Positions 9,758 through 18,193 are shown, counted from the stretch's first letter. The stretch: DNA of 64,000 bases from Afipia sp. P52-10 (GCF_000516555.1 NZ_AZSJ01000003.1:2384814-2448813); one strand, 5' to 3'. The notes: generated from the letters alone by a model not told the origin. Numbers and translations are program-made.

Positions 9758-10789
9758 ATGCCGACGCCCAAACCGCGGATCCCTACGCCGTCCGCGCCGA
9801 GCCACGCCGATAATCATGCCAGCGACGCCATTGCATCGGCGTTGCGAACCCTGGATGCGGAGGCGAACGGTATCGCCGCGCTGCGCGCCGCGCTCACCGG
9901 CGGGCTGGGCCCGGCCTTCACCGCCGCCGTCGACCTGATTCGCGCCGCCAAGGGCCGCGTCATCGTCACCGGCCTCGGCAAGTCCGGCCACATCGCCCGC
10001 AAGATCGCAGCGACGCTCGCCTCCACCGGCACGCCGGCTTTCTTCGTGCATGCGGCCGAGGCGGGGCATGGTGATCTCGGCATGATCACCGGCGACGATG
10101 TCATCATCGCGCTGTCGTGGTCGGGCGAGACGGTGGAACTGAAGAACCTGATCACCTATTCGCGACGCTTCCGCATCGGCCTGATCGCGGTGACCGCGGA
10201 CGCAACCTCGACGCTGGGATCGGCGGCGGACGTGGCGCTGACGCTGCCGAAGGCGCTGGAAGCCTGCCCGCACAACCTCGCGCCGACTACCTCGACCCTG
10301 ATGCAGGCCGCGCTGGGCGATGCGCTGGCGATCGCGCTGTTGGAAAGCCGCGGCTTCACCGCGCTGGAGTTCGCGAAATTCCATCCGGGCGGCAAGCTCG
10401 GCGCGATGCTGAAGTCGGTGCGCGACATTATGCATGCGGGCAGCGAGATGCCGGTGAAGCCGCTCGGCACCTCGATGTCGGACGCGCTGGTGGAGATGTC
10501 GTCGAAGGGCTTCGGCTGCGTAGCCATCGTCGATGCGACGGGCGACCTCGCCGGCATCATCACCGATGGCGATCTGCGCCGGCACATGAAGCCGGACCTG
10601 ATGACCACGCTGGTCGATGACGTGATGACGAAGAACCCGCGCACCGTTGCGCCGGGCTTGCTGGCCAGCGGCTTGCTCGACCTGATGAACTCGTTCACGC
10701 CACGGGTGACGGTGCTGATCGTCGCCGAAGGCAAGAAGCCGGTCGGCATCGTCAGCGTGCACGACGTGCTGCGCACCGGCATCGCTTGA
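9758..10789 (+). CDS. kdsD: Arabinose-5-phosphate isomerase, KpsF/GutQ family
   Basis: 343 aa. It interconverts ribulose 5-phosphate and arabinose 5-phosphate, the first step towards Kdo for lipopolysaccharide. An SIS domain covers about residues 50-185 (VIVTGLGKSGHIARKIAATL; ALSWSGETVELKNL; LEFAKFHPGGKLG just after it). Two CBS repeats follow at about 215-340 (MSDALVEMSSKGFGCVAIVD; TVAPGLLASGLLDLMNS). Length and domain order match the family. The waaA and lpxK genes that use the pathway product are at 47-49 kb of this window. Confidence 0.94.
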   Translation: MPTPKPRIPTPSAPSHADNHASDAIASALRTLDAEANGIAALRAALTGGLGPAFTAAVDLIRAAKGRVIVTGLGKSGHIARKIAATLASTGTPAFFVHAAEAGHGDLGMITGDDVIIALSWSGETVELKNLITYSRRFRIGLIAVTADATSTLGSAADVALTLPKALEACPHNLAPTTSTLMQAALGDALAIALLESRGFTALEFAKFHPGGKLGAMLKSVRDIMHAGSEMPVKPLGTSMSDALVEMSSKGFGCVAIVDATGDLAGIITDGDLRRHMKPDLMTTLVDDVMTKNPRTVAPGLLASGLLDLMNSFTPRVTVLIVAEGKKPVGIVSVHDVLRTGIA

Positions 10790-10796
10790 CGCTCGT

Positions 10797-10968
10797 CCTC
10801 ATGGTGGTGAGGAGCGCGCGTCTCGAACCATGAGGCGGCGAAGCCTGCATGAACGAATGCTTCGGCCTCATCCTTCGAGACGCTTGCTTTGCAAGCTCCT
10901 CAGGATGAGGCGTAAACGCCTTGCGCCATCCCCTCACCCCGCCCCTCTCGCCGCAGGCGGGGAGAGGG
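10797..10968. repeat. Cluster of three dispersed palindromic repeats
   Basis: Three different inverted repeats fill the gap between kdsD and the next gene. Arms CCTCATGGT/ACCATGAGG are at 10797-10835. GCCTCATCC/GGATGAGGC are at 10865-10911, with a nested GCTTGC-TTT-GCAAGC stem. CCTCTCGCC-GCA-GGCGGGGAGAGG is at 10933-10967. The second has relatives at 12957 and 53621. These look like the REP-type dispersed elements common in Bradyrhizobium-group genomes. They could also serve as terminators for this convergent pair. Confidence 0.8.
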
Positions 10969-10983
10969 AGCGGAAAGGCGGCT

Positions 10984-11538
10984 TCACATGCTTGGAAACC
11001 GCGCGGCATCGTCCTCCAGCGGCAGCTTCAGGCCGTTCGCGAGATAGGTGACGGTGCGGTAGAAGCCGCACAGCATCAGGATTTCGAGGGTCTGTTTCTC
11101 GTCGTAGTGCAGCCTCAGCGCTGCGAATTCGCTGTCGCTCAGTGTGGCGCGCTCGTGCAGCGCGTCGACGGCGGCGATCAACGCCTTTTCCGATTCGTCC
11201 CAGCAGGCCGCGTCGGCTCCTTCCAGCACGGTGGCGCGCACCTGCGCACTCGTCAGTTGGGCAGCCTCGGCGAAGATCGTGACATGCACGCCCCATTCGT
11301 ATTCGCAAGCCCCGCGCGCGCAGACGCGATCGATGATGATCTCGCGCTGGCGCAGCGACAGCGGGCCGCGATCGAGCAGGCCGGCGGCGCTGAATTTCGT
11401 CCACGCGCGTTCGCTGGTGGCGATCGTGCGAAACAGCACCAGCGGCGGCTTGCCCTGCATGATGCGGTTGAAGGCATCCTGCAGGGCGGGCGGATAGGGT
11501 GGCTGCAGCGGCGCGACGCGGGGAGCGGTCTTCGACAT
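10984..11538 (-). CDS. Carboxymuconolactone decarboxylase-like (AhpD-fold) protein
   Basis: 184 aa. The segment LSLRQREIIIDRVCARGACEYEWGVHVTIF is the hallmark stretch of CMD/AhpD-like proteins. Many of these act on hydroperoxides or cyclic lactones, but the substrate cannot be read from sequence. A CxxC thiol pair like that of AhpD is not evident (the two Cys are spaced CARGAC). The gene is transcribed away from an HxlR regulator. The 70-bp region between the start codons holds two inverted repeats, so HxlR very likely controls it. Confidence 0.85.
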   Translation of the reverse strand: MSKTAPRVAPLQPPYPPALQDAFNRIMQGKPPLVLFRTIATSERAWTKFSAAGLLDRGPLSLRQREIIIDRVCARGACEYEWGVHVTIFAEAAQLTSAQVRATVLEGADAACWDESEKALIAAVDALHERATLSDSEFAALRLHYDEKQTLEILMLCGFYRTVTYLANGLKLPLEDDAARFPSM

Positions 11539-11551
11539 GGCGTGATCCTTG

Positions 11552-11593
11552 TGCTACTATTTCAATAGCATTTGTGCTACATTTTCAGTAGCA
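11552..11593. promoter_or_regulatory. Two tandem 19-bp inverted repeats, likely HxlR operator
   Basis: Site 1 is TGCTACTATTTCAATAGCA (11552-11570). Site 2 is TGCTACATTTTCAGTAGCA (11575-11593). Each is an inverted repeat (TGCTA/TAGCA and TGCTAC/GTAGCA), and the two are offset by 23 bp, about two helical turns. They occupy the centre of the 70-bp gap between divergent starts at 11538 and 11609. This is the layout expected for autoregulation by the adjacent HxlR protein together with control of the CMD gene. Confidence 0.85.
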
Positions 11594-11608
11594 TTACAAG
11601 GAACGTTG

Positions 11609-11947
11609 ATGCCGAAGAGCGACAAGGGCGGCCATCCGGCCGTGCGCGGATCGAAGAGCGGGCGGCCGATCATGGCGCTGCTCGATCTGTTGGGGCGGCG
11701 CTGGACATTGCGGATCGTCTGGGAATTGCGTGCTGGCGCGCTGACCTCGCGAGAATTGCGCGCGGCGTGCGACGACGCTTCGCCGACGGTGATGCAGCAG
11801 CGCGTGACGGAGTTGCGCGAGGCGGGATTCATCGAGGCCTATGAAGGCGGCGGCTATGGCCTGACGGCGTTGGGCAAGGACCTGTTCGCGACGTTCATGC
11901 CGCTGCACCAGTTCGCCGACCGCTGGAGCAAGGTCCACAAACCGTGA
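11609..11947 (+). CDS. HxlR-family winged-helix transcriptional regulator
   Basis: 112 aa from ATG 11609. A longer in-frame start at 11549 would place coding sequence across the operator repeats and is unlikely. The HxlR winged helix is clear: MALLDLLGRRWTLRIVWELR, then SRELRAACDDASPTVMQQRV and the wing EGGGYGLTALG. No HxlR-typical Cys sensor is seen. It probably binds the paired 19-bp inverted repeats just upstream as a dimer on each and regulates itself and the divergent CMD-like gene. Confidence 0.9.
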   Translation: MPKSDKGGHPAVRGSKSGRPIMALLDLLGRRWTLRIVWELRAGALTSRELRAACDDASPTVMQQRVTELREAGFIEAYEGGGYGLTALGKDLFATFMPLHQFADRWSKVHKP

Positions 11948-12041
11948 GTCTGAGCCAGCGAATTGCTGCCGGAAGGTTGTCGTCTTGGTCTCGGCACCAG
12001 TTCCCGCACTTTCTGTGATGATCCGGTCTTGCCATCTATTC

Positions 12042-12055
12042 TGAACTAGTGTTCA
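12042..12055. promoter_or_regulatory. Inverted repeat TGAAC-TAGT-GTTCA, possible TetR operator
   Basis: A 5-bp inverted repeat with a 4-bp spacer lies 135 bp upstream of the TetR-family gene, in otherwise AT-richer DNA. The size suits TetR-type sites, but only one copy is present and no promoter could be fixed beside it. Confidence 0.4.
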
Positions 12056-12189
12056 TTTCTTACTGTGCGCAGCTTGGGGACTTCGGACCGCCACTCGGGT
12101 CAGGACTTGGCCATTGGATGGACCGAAGCAGGCGACAAGACGCAGGACCAGGTCTTCGTTCCGGAGATCGCGTGGGGAGGTGATGCCCA

Positions 12190-12894
12190 GTGGTGTATCG
12201 ACGGACTCAGCAGGTGATGCGAAGACTAGCGGCGCGACGCCGCGCGATCCTGGCTGCCGCCCGTGACACCGCCGCCGAATCCGGCATGACCGCCGTGCAG
12301 ATCGCGCCGATCGCGACCCGCGCCAATGTCGCCGCCGGCACCGTCTATCGTTATTTCCCGTCCAAGGCCGAATTGATCTCGGAGTTGATTTCCGACGTCT
12401 CGCGCGAGCAGCTCGATTCGGTGCGCCGCGCCGCCGACGCCGCGCCGGGACCGCTGTCGGCGCTCGCCGCCGCCGTGACCACCATCGCCGTCGACGTGCT
12501 GTCGCACCGCAAGCTCGCCTGGGGGATCCTCGCCGAGCCGATCGATGTCGATGTCACGCCGTCGCGGATCGAGAGCCGCAAGGCGATCGTCGCCGAAATC
12601 GAGGCCCGCATCGCCGCCGCCACCCGCGCCGGTCACCTGCCGACCCAGGATGCGTCGCTCACCGCCGCTGCACTGATCGGCGCGCTGCATGAGGCGCTTG
12701 TCGGTCCGCTCGCGCCCGACAACCTCGACGATCCGGTGAAGCTGCGCGACGCGGTGCAGACGATGACGCTGATGGCGCTGCGTGCGGTCGGCGTGATGGA
12801 TGCGCGGGCGCGCGGTCTCGTGGTGCAGGCGATCCTGCCCGTCGCGGTCGACCCGAAGGTCGCCGCCGCAACCCCGACGTCACTGTCGGCTTAG
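12190..12894 (+). CDS. TetR/AcrR-family transcriptional regulator
   Basis: 234 aa. The N-terminal HTH is typical: ILAAARDTAAESGMTAVQIAPIATRANVAAGTVYRYFPSKAEL. The ligand-binding part is helical and Ala-rich. The start is GTG 12190, with GGGGAGG about 9 bp before it. ATG 12217 is a possible later start. It sits 131 bp upstream of glcD in the same direction, with a dispersed palindrome between them. Control of glcDEF is possible but not shown; the usual E. coli regulator GlcC belongs to GntR, not TetR. Confidence 0.9.
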   Translation: MVYRRTQQVMRRLAARRRAILAAARDTAAESGMTAVQIAPIATRANVAAGTVYRYFPSKAELISELISDVSREQLDSVRRAADAAPGPLSALAAAVTTIAVDVLSHRKLAWGILAEPIDVDVTPSRIESRKAIVAEIEARIAAATRAGHLPTQDASLTAAALIGALHEALVGPLAPDNLDDPVKLRDAVQTMTLMALRAVGVMDARARGLVVQAILPVAVDPKVAAATPTSLSA

Positions 12895-12956
12895 AGACTT
12901 TTAGCAACAGGGTCAGGCGCATCTCGGAGCATAAAGCCGGATCGTCTGCAGCCCGT

Positions 12957-13000
12957 GCTCATCCTTCGAGATGCTTGATCCACAAGCTTCTCAGGATGCG
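12957..13000. repeat. Dispersed palindromic repeat, CTCATCC...GGATG family
   Basis: The sequence runs GCTCATCCTTCGAGATGC...AAGCTTCTCAGGATGCG. It is closely related to the copy at 10865-10911 (CTCATCCTTCGAGACGC). It lies between the TetR gene and glcD, ending about 25 bp before the glcD start. Confidence 0.75.
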
Positions 13001-13025
13001 GAGATGACGATCTGACTGGGAGAGC

Positions 13026-14522
13026 ATGATGTCGATCGCGATGCCCGAGGCCGATGCGAACGTGCTGGCGCGCCGATCCGAGATCGTCGCGGCGTTGCGG
13101 GCGATCGTGCCGGGCGAGGGCGTGATCGATTCCGCCGCCGAGATGGTGCCATACGAGTCCGACGGGCTGACCGCCTACCGCCAGCCGCCGATGGTGGTTG
13201 TGCTGCCGGACACCACCGAACAGGTCAGCCGCGTGCTGCGCTACTGTCACGAGAACCGCATCCGCGTGGTGCCGCGCGGGGCGGGAACCTCGCTCTCCGG
13301 TGGCGCGCTGCCGCTGAAGGACGGCGTGCTGCTGGGACTCGGCAAGTTCAAGCGCATCCGCGAGATCGATTTCGACAACCGCTGCGCCGTGGTCGAGCCC
13401 GGCGTCACCAACCTTGCCATCAGCCAGGCGGTGGCGCATGCGGACTTCTATTATGCCCCCGATCCGTCGTCGCAGATCGCCTGCACCATCGGCGGCAACG
13501 TGGCGGAGAATTCCGGCGGTGTGCACTGCCTGAAATACGGCATGACCACCAACAACGTGCTCGGCTGCGAGTTCGTGCTGATGACCGGGGAAATCCTGCG
13601 CATCGGCGGCAAGGCGGCAGAAACCGCAGGCTACGACCTGATGGGCATCATCACCGGCTCGGAAGGGTTGCTCGGCGTCGTCACCGAGGTGACCGTACGT
13701 ATCCTGCGCAAGCCGGAGACGGCGCGGGCGATGATGGTCGGTTTCAACGAGGTCGAGCAGGCGGGGCGCTGCGTCGCCGACATCATCGGCGCCGGCATCA
13801 TTCCAGGCGGCATGGAGATGATGGACAGGCCCGCGATCCATGCGGCGGAGGCGTTCGTGCATGCGGGCTATCCGCTCGATGTCGAGGCGCTCTTGATCAT
13901 CGAGCTGGATGGGCCGACGGTGGAGGTGGACGAACTGATCCGCCGGGTCGAGGCGATCGCGCTCGGCTGCGGCGCCACCACCTGCCGCATCTCCGGCAGC
14001 GAGGATGAACGGCTGTTGTTCTGGGCCGGGCGCAAGGCGGCGTTCCCGGCGGTGGGGCGAATCTCGCCGGACTATCTCTGCATGGACGGCACCATCCCGC
14101 GCGGCAAGCTGCCGGAGGTGCTGGCCCGCATCCGCAAGCTGTCGGAGACATACGGGCTCGGCGTCGCCAACGTGTTCCATGCTGGCGACGGCAACCTGCA
14201 TCCGCTGATCCTCTACGATGCCAATAAGCCCGGCGAGATGGACGCGGCCGAGAAGTTCGGCGCCGACATCTTGCGCGCCTGCGTCGAACTCGGCGGCGTC
14301 CTGACCGGCGAGCATGGCGTCGGTGTCGAGAAGCGCGACCTGATGGGCGACATGTTCACCGAGATCGATCTGAACCAGCAGCAGCGGCTGAAATGCGCGT
14401 TCGACGAGGAGGGGCTGCTCAATCCGGGCAAGGTGTTCCCGACGCTCTGTCGTTGCGCCGAACTCGGCCGGGTGCATGTGCGCGGCGGCAAGCTGGCATT
14501 TCCGGACATTCCGCGGTTCTAG
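13026..14522 (+). CDS. glcD: Glycolate oxidase, FAD-binding subunit GlcD
   Basis: 498 aa, the normal size. It is the flavoprotein subunit that oxidises glycolate to glyoxylate at the inner membrane together with GlcE and GlcF. The FAD_binding_4 (PCMH) domain spans about residues 50-230, with RVVPRGAGTSLSGGALP and CTIGGNVAENSGGVHCLKYG. The C-terminal FAD-oxidase domain has VFHAGDGNLHPLILYD and LTGEHGVGVEKRDL. The ATG at 13026 follows GGGAGAG. It is the first gene of glcDEF; a 167-bp gap separates it from glcE. Confidence 0.96.
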   Translation: MMSIAMPEADANVLARRSEIVAALRAIVPGEGVIDSAAEMVPYESDGLTAYRQPPMVVVLPDTTEQVSRVLRYCHENRIRVVPRGAGTSLSGGALPLKDGVLLGLGKFKRIREIDFDNRCAVVEPGVTNLAISQAVAHADFYYAPDPSSQIACTIGGNVAENSGGVHCLKYGMTTNNVLGCEFVLMTGEILRIGGKAAETAGYDLMGIITGSEGLLGVVTEVTVRILRKPETARAMMVGFNEVEQAGRCVADIIGAGIIPGGMEMMDRPAIHAAEAFVHAGYPLDVEALLIIELDGPTVEVDELIRRVEAIALGCGATTCRISGSEDERLLFWAGRKAAFPAVGRISPDYLCMDGTIPRGKLPEVLARIRKLSETYGLGVANVFHAGDGNLHPLILYDANKPGEMDAAEKFGADILRACVELGGVLTGEHGVGVEKRDLMGDMFTEIDLNQQQRLKCAFDEEGLLNPGKVFPTLCRCAELGRVHVRGGKLAFPDIPRF

Positions 14523-14689
14523 CGGTCCGACGTCACGACAGAGCGCAGCTGGGAATGCCGCGGCCAGCTTGATCACGCGCCCTGCCATAGGGATGCAAGC
14601 GGTTTGACCAGGATTAGCGAAACCGGCTATCCGCTGTGATCGTGCGGCGAGGCGTTGTCTGCCGCGCAGGCCAAGCGGAGTGCGGACGC

Positions 14690-15919
14690 GTGAAGGCGAG
14701 GGATGCCAAGGATGTCGAGACGGCGGTGCGCGACGCGATCGGCGCGGGCCAGCCGCTGGCGATCGTCGGCCACGGCACCAAGGCTGTGGTCGGCCACCGG
14801 ATGGCGACCAATGCGGTGCTGGACCTGTCGGCGCTGAACGCTGTCACCGCCTATGAGCCGAACGAACTGATCCTCACCGTGCAGGCGGGCGCGGCGCTCA
14901 GCGAAATCGTGCCGCTGCTCGCCGCCAAGAACCAGGAATTCGCATTCGAGCCCATGAACACCGCGGCGCTGCTCGGCACGCCGGAGGGCGCGGGCACCAT
15001 CGGCGGCATGATCGCGGCCGGGCTCGCCGGACCGCGGCGGGTCAAGGCCGGTGCCGCGCGCGATCACCTGCTGGGCATTTCAGCGGTGTCCGGCTTCGGC
15101 GAAAGCTTCAAGGCCGGTGGGCGGGTGGTGAAGAACGTCACCGGCTACGACCTCTGCAAGCTGGTCGCGGGCTCCTGGGGCACGCTGGCAGTGATGACTG
15201 AGGTGACGCTGAAGGTGATGCCGAAAGCCGAGAGCGAGACGACGCTGGTGCTGCGCGGTCTCGACGAGGGCACCGCCGTCCGGGCGATGGGGGTGGCGCT
15301 CGGCTCGCCCTATGATGTCTCCGCTGCCGCCCATGTTCCGGCGTCGTCGCTGCGGGCTGCCGGTGTGCTGGGTGATGGCGTAACGGCCGATTCGGCGCTG
15401 ACGCTGCTTCGCCTCGAAGGAATCGCCGCCTCGGTCGCTCATCGCGCGGAGACGTTGACGGCGGCGCTGGATGCGTTCGGGCCGCTGGAGCGGATCGACG
15501 GCGATCCATCGCGCCGGATTTGGGCGGCGATCCGCGATGTGACGCCGTTTGCCGCGTCGGGGCCGCTCGGCGCCTGGCCGGTCTGGCGCATCGTCTGTCC
15601 GCCGGCGGCGGGCGGTACGCTCGGCCAGCAGCTTGCGCGCGAGACCGGCGGCGACCTGATCTACGACTGGGGCGGCGGATTGATCTGGGCGGCGCTGCCG
15701 CCGGCGCAAGATGCTCATGCGGCATTGGTGCGCGCGCGCGTTGCGGCGAGCGGCGGCCATGCGACATTGATTCGCGCCAGCGATGCGGTGCGCGCGGCGG
15801 TGGATGTGTTCCATCCGCTCGATGCGGGCGTCGCGGCGCTGACGGCGCGGGTGAAGGCGGCCTTCGATCCGTCCGACGTGTTCAACCGCGGACGACTCAC
15901 GCGGGCGGGGGCACGATGA
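14690..15919 (+). CDS. glcE: Glycolate oxidase subunit GlcE
   Basis: 409 aa from GTG 14690, which has GGAG 9 bp upstream. The alternative start at 14636 adds 18 residues that do not resemble the start of GlcE as I know it. It carries the FAD-binding region LAIVGHGTKAVVGHR and the PEGAGTIGGMIAAGLAGPRR segment, then GGRVVKNVTGYDLCKLVAGS, all typical of GlcE. It is needed with GlcD for glycolate oxidation. Its TGA overlaps the glcF ATG (ATGA, 15916-15919), indicating translational coupling. Confidence 0.93.
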   Translation: MKARDAKDVETAVRDAIGAGQPLAIVGHGTKAVVGHRMATNAVLDLSALNAVTAYEPNELILTVQAGAALSEIVPLLAAKNQEFAFEPMNTAALLGTPEGAGTIGGMIAAGLAGPRRVKAGAARDHLLGISAVSGFGESFKAGGRVVKNVTGYDLCKLVAGSWGTLAVMTEVTLKVMPKAESETTLVLRGLDEGTAVRAMGVALGSPYDVSAAAHVPASSLRAAGVLGDGVTADSALTLLRLEGIAASVAHRAETLTAALDAFGPLERIDGDPSRRIWAAIRDVTPFAASGPLGAWPVWRIVCPPAAGGTLGQQLARETGGDLIYDWGGGLIWAALPPAQDAHAALVRARVAASGGHATLIRASDAVRAAVDVFHPLDAGVAALTARVKAAFDPSDVFNRGRLTRAGAR

Positions 15920-17283
15920 AGACCGAATTCACCCTGGAACAGCTTGCCGACCCGAACATCCGCGAGGCCGACAAGATCCTGCGCGCTTGCGTGCATTGTG
16001 GCTTCTGCACCGCTACCTGCCCGACCTACGTGCTGCTCGGCGACGAGCTCGATAGCCCGCGCGGCCGCATCTACCTGATAAAGGAGATGCTGGAGAAGAA
16101 CCAGGCGCCGACCGCCAACGTGGTCAAGCATGTGGACCGCTGCCTGTCGTGTCTCGCCTGCATGACGACCTGCCCGTCGGGGGTGAACTACATGCACCTG
16201 GTGGACCAGGCGCGGGTCCGGATCGCCGAGCAGTATGTGCGGCCGCTCAGCGAACGGCTGCTGCGGTCGGTGCTGGCATGGGTGCTGCCCCGGCCGGAGC
16301 TGTTTCGTCTCAGCCTCGCGCTCGCGCGCATCGGCCGGCCGTTCGCGAGCCTGCTGCTGCCGGGGGAGAAGGGCGATCCGGCCAATCCGTCTTTCCTCAG
16401 GCGGATCAAGGCGATGCTGTCGCTTGCCCCGTCCCGTTTGCCGCAGCGATCCGCTCGAGCCGGCACGGTGTTTCCGCCGCAGGGCGACCATCAGGAGAAG
16501 CCTCGCGGCCGCGTCGCATTGCTGCAGGGCTGTGCCCAGCAGGTGCTCTCGCCCGGCATCAACGACGCGGCGATCCGCGTGCTGACGCGGCATGGCATCG
16601 CGGTTGCCTTGGTCAAGGACGAGCAGTGCTGCGGGGCGCTGACCCATCACATGGGCAACGATCATGCCGCGCTCGCCAGCGCCCGCGCCAACATCGATGC
16701 CTGGATCGCGGAGGCAGACGCGCATGGCCTGGATGCGATCCTTGTCACCACATCGGGCTGCGGCACGGTGATCAAAGACTACGGCTACATGCTGCGCGAG
16801 GACAAAGCCTATGCGGCGAAGGCTGCGCGGGTGTCGGCGATGGCGAAGGACATCACCGAGTATCTTGCGGAACTCGATCTGTCGTTTCCCACGACGCGCA
16901 GTGATCTTGTCGTCGCCTACCATGCGGCCTGTTCGCTACAGCACGGGCAAAAGATTCTGCGTGCTCCGAAAGAATTGCTTTTCAAAAGTGGCTTCGTGGT
17001 GAAAGATGTGCCCGAAGGTCATTTGTGTTGTGGCTCGGCGGGCACCTACAACATCCTCCAGCCCGACATTGCGGAGAGATTGCGCGAGCGGAAGATCTCC
17101 AACATCGCAACCTTGAAGCCGGATGTGATCGCCGCCGGCAATATCGGATGCATGGTGCAGATCTCCGGTGCGACGGACGAGCGGGGCAACCCGCTGCCGG
17201 TGGTGCACACGATCGAACTTGTGGACTGGGCAACAGGAGGACCGAAGCCGAACATCGGGAGTGAAGCTTTAGGCGGGCGCTGA
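15916..17283 (+). CDS. glcF: Glycolate oxidase iron-sulfur subunit GlcF
   Basis: 455 aa. It transfers electrons from GlcD/GlcE to the quinone pool. Two [4Fe-4S] motifs are present near the N-terminus: CVHCGFCTATCP (about residues 24-35) and CLSCLACMTTCP (about 76-87). Two CCG domains follow, with EQCCGALTHH and HLCCGSAGTYN. The start is the ATG overlapping the glcE stop; the open frame further upstream is glcE in another frame. It is the last gene of the operon, and the next 520 bp are non-coding. Confidence 0.96.
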   Translation: MKTEFTLEQLADPNIREADKILRACVHCGFCTATCPTYVLLGDELDSPRGRIYLIKEMLEKNQAPTANVVKHVDRCLSCLACMTTCPSGVNYMHLVDQARVRIAEQYVRPLSERLLRSVLAWVLPRPELFRLSLALARIGRPFASLLLPGEKGDPANPSFLRRIKAMLSLAPSRLPQRSARAGTVFPPQGDHQEKPRGRVALLQGCAQQVLSPGINDAAIRVLTRHGIAVALVKDEQCCGALTHHMGNDHAALASARANIDAWIAEADAHGLDAILVTTSGCGTVIKDYGYMLREDKAYAAKAARVSAMAKDITEYLAELDLSFPTTRSDLVVAYHAACSLQHGQKILRAPKELLFKSGFVVKDVPEGHLCCGSAGTYNILQPDIAERLRERKISNIATLKPDVIAAGNIGCMVQISGATDERGNPLPVVHTIELVDWATGGPKPNIGSEALGGR

Positions 17284-17807
17284 CTGACGGATGATTGGCC
17301 AGGCGTCGTACGGGGATCGTGCTGGGGGTGGCCAAGCATACAGCTTCGATCTCACAGAGGATCTGGCAAAGATCCTGCATTCTGACGCTGCTGGATTGGA
17401 TCTGCATCGTGGCGGCCCGAGTCTTGGTCCAAGATTCTCGGTTCAAGGTTCTCGGTTCAAGATTCTCGGTTCAAATCTCTCGGCCCGAATTTCTTGCCCT
17501 GAGTCCCTAGGCCAGAGCCTCTTAGCCTGCGTTTCTTGGCCCGTGTGTCTTGGCCCGTGTGTCTTGGCCCGTGTGTGTCTTGGCCCGTGTGTGTCTTGGC
17601 CCCAGCATCGTGGGTTTGCCCAGTGGGCCACAAGGAAGGCCGCGATCAACGGGTCGCGGCGATAACTGCAGCGACAAAATGACTGCAGATGATGCGATCG
17701 TGGGTGGTGCGTTTCAGAAGGTAGCGCGTTTCAGATGATCAGGGGCACGGCGCGATCATGCGGACGGGATGAGCCGATCCGGATCGACGGCAACAGGAGA
17801 AGGGTGA
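17284..17807. other. Non-coding region dominated by a tandem array
   Basis: No convincing gene lies between glcF and the H1-like gene. An open frame that crosses most of it exists only because the 14-bp repeat lacks stops. The last 200 bp before 17808 hold a CGCGGC-rich stretch and the GGAGAAGGG ribosome site of the H1-like gene (about 17796-17804). No T-tailed glcF terminator was found. Confidence 0.7.
17431..17602. repeat. Degenerate 14-bp tandem repeat, 12 units
   Basis: Twelve head-to-tail units start at 17431. The left part reads AAGATTCTCGGTTC, AAGGTTCTCGGTTC, AAGATTCTCGGTTC. The middle is diverged (GAATTTCTTGCCCT, GAGTCCCTAGGCCA, GAGCCTCTTAGCCT). The right part is homogeneous GTGTGTCTTGGCCC, where the last two units gain an extra GT (16 bp). 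The gradient suggests local duplication at both ends around an old core. Confidence 0.92.
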
Positions 17808-18164
17808 ATGGCTAAGAAGGCGAAGAAAGCGAAAGCAAAGAAGTCGAAGAAGGCAAAAAAGGTCGTCGTTGCCAAAAAGAAGAAGGGCGCGAAGGCCGCC
17901 GCCAAGCGATCGGCGAAGAAGAGCGTAAAGAAGTCGGCCAAGAAGGCGGGTAAGAAAACCGCAAAGAAGGCTGCGAAGAAGGCTGCCAGAAAGTCCGGTC
18001 CGTCAGCCGCAAAGAAGGCCGCTCCCAAGAAGAAGGCCGCCAAGAGGACGTCGGCGCCGCGTAAGCCGCCAACTGCTCCGGCTCCGGTCGAGACCCCGCA
18101 GCCGGCGCCCGCTTGGACCCCGCCGCCAATGGGTGGCTCCGATTCCGGCGATGAGACGCGCTGA
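17808..18164 (+). CDS. Histone H1-like Lys/Ala-rich DNA-binding protein
   Basis: 118 aa. Residues 1-85 are almost entirely Lys and Ala, with repeated KKAAKKAA-type blocks (KKAGKKTAKKAAKKAARKSG). A Pro-rich stretch follows, then a short acidic end (GSDSGDETR). This matches bacterial H1-like proteins that coat DNA through Lys-rich tails. The composition is low-complexity, so homology by sequence is weak, and an RNA-binding role is equally possible. A good ribosome site precedes ATG 17808. It stands alone, flanked by two tandem-repeat arrays. Confidence 0.85.
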   Translation: MAKKAKKAKAKKSKKAKKVVVAKKKKGAKAAAKRSAKKSVKKSAKKAGKKTAKKAAKKAARKSGPSAAKKAAPKKKAAKRTSAPRKPPTAPAPVETPQPAPAWTPPPMGGSDSGDETR

Positions 18165-18193
18165 AGCGCACTGGGGTCAAAGCGCACGAGCAT

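Noticed and set aside
10797-10968. Possible CRISPR because of clustered repeats
   Set aside because: The repeats are single palindromes of different families, not equal repeats with spacers; no cas genes are present.
12891-14588. 565-codon open frame opposite glcD
   Set aside because: Shadow of a clearly coding gene on the other strand; no recognisable protein features.
17291-17665. Open frame through the 14-bp array
   Set aside because: Its length comes from the repeat lacking stops; the translation is low-complexity and there is no ribosome site.
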